Source of the DNA: an uncultured Armatimonadota bacterium
Lineage (GTDB): Bacteria; Armatimonadota; Armatimonadia; Armatimonadales; Armatimonadaceae
NCBI GenBank assembly: GCA_903881535.1
Contig: CAIRTT010000150.1
Location: 1 to 7,706 of the forward strand
Direction of reading: 5' to 3'
DNA length: 7,706 nucleotides
Below are positions 6,963-7,706 of the stretch, piece after piece; within the stretch, counting starts at the first letter, position 1; the number at the start of each line of letters is the position of its first letter. The position numbers were made by a program, and so were the translations under genes. A model generated the notes under the pieces. That model saw nothing but the letters and a program-made list of their open reading frames with translations. It did no database searches and had not been told where the DNA came from.

Positions 6963-7657
6963 CATTTACTCCATCGTAAATCAAAGGCATTCAAACCGGT
7001 GTACTTAGCCAAGTATACGTCCTTTACATCGCCTTGCGTTCCAAGGCCAGCCGTATTCCAAAGAGCAAAAGCATCTTCTTCTTTACCAAGCATCAGCAAA
7101 ACATTACACCAGGGATAATAAAGCTCTGGGCGCATGTCTCCATCGGTTTCATGAGACTTTCGATACCACTCAGCTGACTCGACTAATGAGTTGATATCGA
7201 GCGTATACAGATACTCTTGATACAGCGTATAGGCAAGGTTTTGGAGCAGAATTCCCATGCAGCGGTGTGTAACGCCATCTTCACCAACAGGCAGCTCAAC
7301 CAAGGCCCGCCATAGCTGCACAGCACTTTCGATTGAATCGGGGGTTCCCATCGATGTCCACGCGAGGGCCAATCCGACCCATGCTTGGAGGTATCCGGCA
7401 TCCAATGATGTCGCGATTTCATAATCTCTCGCCGCCGCCGTCGCATCCACAGCTTCGTACAGGAAAGCGTGCGCGCGCCGGTAGGCATCCACCGCTGCTG
7501 GGACCGCACTGTGTGCCGGCCAAATGCCATCTTCCGTGCGCTGGCCAATCAAGTGCGTCCGAACGCGTTCATGGACACCGGCATGTACAAATCGATCGGC
7601 ATTCGGGATGCCATCCGTTAATGCATGGATCGGAAACCCCAGCGGATCGTTGTACAT
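6962..7657 (-). CDS. TPR-like helical repeat protein, possible peptide sensor
   Basis: I do not recognise a named family. The 231-residue cytoplasmic protein has no signal peptide or membrane segment. Helical repeats in TPR style are visible at about 71-104 (ARDYEIATSLDAGYLQAWVG, then LALAWTSMG), 135-170 (LLQNLAYTLYQEYL..., SAEWYRKSHE) and 180-205 (YYPWCNVLLMLGKEEDAFAL). The N-terminal 50 residues are non-repetitive. TPR proteins bind short peptides, and in several bacterial pheromone systems the receptor is a TPR protein encoded beside the peptide gene, as here. It has no DNA-binding domain, so it would act on another protein, perhaps the sigma factor downstream. The frame extends to a GTG at 7663, but the ATG two codons later is equally likely. 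No ribosome-binding site is seen. TATACATAAAT (7675-7665) just upstream could be a -10, which would leave little or no leader. Confidence 0.8.
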   Translation of the reverse strand: MYNDPLGFPIHALTDGIPNADRFVHAGVHERVRTHLIGQRTEDGIWPAHSAVPAAVDAYRRAHAFLYEAVDATAAARDYEIATSLDAGYLQAWVGLALAWTSMGTPDSIESAVQLWRALVELPVGEDGVTHRCMGILLQNLAYTLYQEYLYTLDINSLVESAEWYRKSHETDGDMRPELYYPWCNVLLMLGKEEDAFALWNTAGLGTQGDVKDVYLAKYTGLNAFDLRWSK

Positions 7658-7706
7658 TGTCACAATTTATGTATACGAAACGCAGCATCTAAATGTGACG
7701 CGACAA

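Noticed and set aside
6817..6990. N-terminal extension of the sigma factor from the ATG at 6990
   Set aside because: It overlaps the TPR gene end and the peptide gene and shows no sigma-factor features. The ATG at 6816 has a better ribosome-binding site.
1..7706. CRISPR arrays, tRNA or rRNA genes, insertion sequences
   Set aside because: No regularly spaced repeats, cloverleaf sequences, transposase motifs or terminal inverted repeats were seen.

Overview
The window looks like a bacterial chromosome segment of about 50% GC carrying one housekeeping gene and one accessory signalling or regulatory cluster. The taxon cannot be fixed from the sequence. A zinc-ribbon-bearing TopA, an ECF-type sigma factor, a large SARP/AfsR-like BTAD-STAND regulator and TPR proteins together suggest a lineage such as Chloroflexota, Armatimonadota or Actinomycetota. 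That is inference only.

Layout: 75-2378 (minus) is topA, complete, with four C-terminal four-cysteine zinc ribbons. Positions 2379-2727 are mostly non-coding and separate topA from a small plus-strand ORF (2728-3228). That ORF resembles the ADP-ribosyltransferase fold of DarT-type toxins and converges on, and overlaps by about 100 bases, the end of the next gene. Positions 3129-6002 (minus) encode a 957-residue regulator: winged helix, BTAD, P-loop STAND NTPase and a long helical C-terminus. Upstream on the same strand are an ECF-family sigma factor (6160-6816), a 46-codon gene not in any long reading frame (6822-6962), and a TPR-like protein (6962-7657).

The most interesting part is the compact unit TPR gene -> small exported peptide -> sigma factor. 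The peptide gene starts on the stop codon of the TPR gene (TGATG overlap) and ends 5 bases before the sigma ATG. It encodes a clear signal peptide (A-F-A cleavage site) and a 17-residue mature tail, DLSGPGAPPPPPPGSKG. A secreted short peptide, a TPR protein and a sigma factor in one transcription unit, followed by a STAND regulator, look like an undescribed peptide-sensing (quorum-sensing-like) circuit. The long version of the sigma ORF (from 6990) overlaps the peptide in another frame and would hide it from automated annotation.

Proposed working (inference): the peptide is exported and perhaps trimmed, then sensed by the TPR protein and/or the helical C-terminus of the STAND regulator. The sigma factor and the regulator then control transcription. 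No anti-sigma factor is visible. The proline run may also stall ribosomes directly over the sigma ribosome-binding site.
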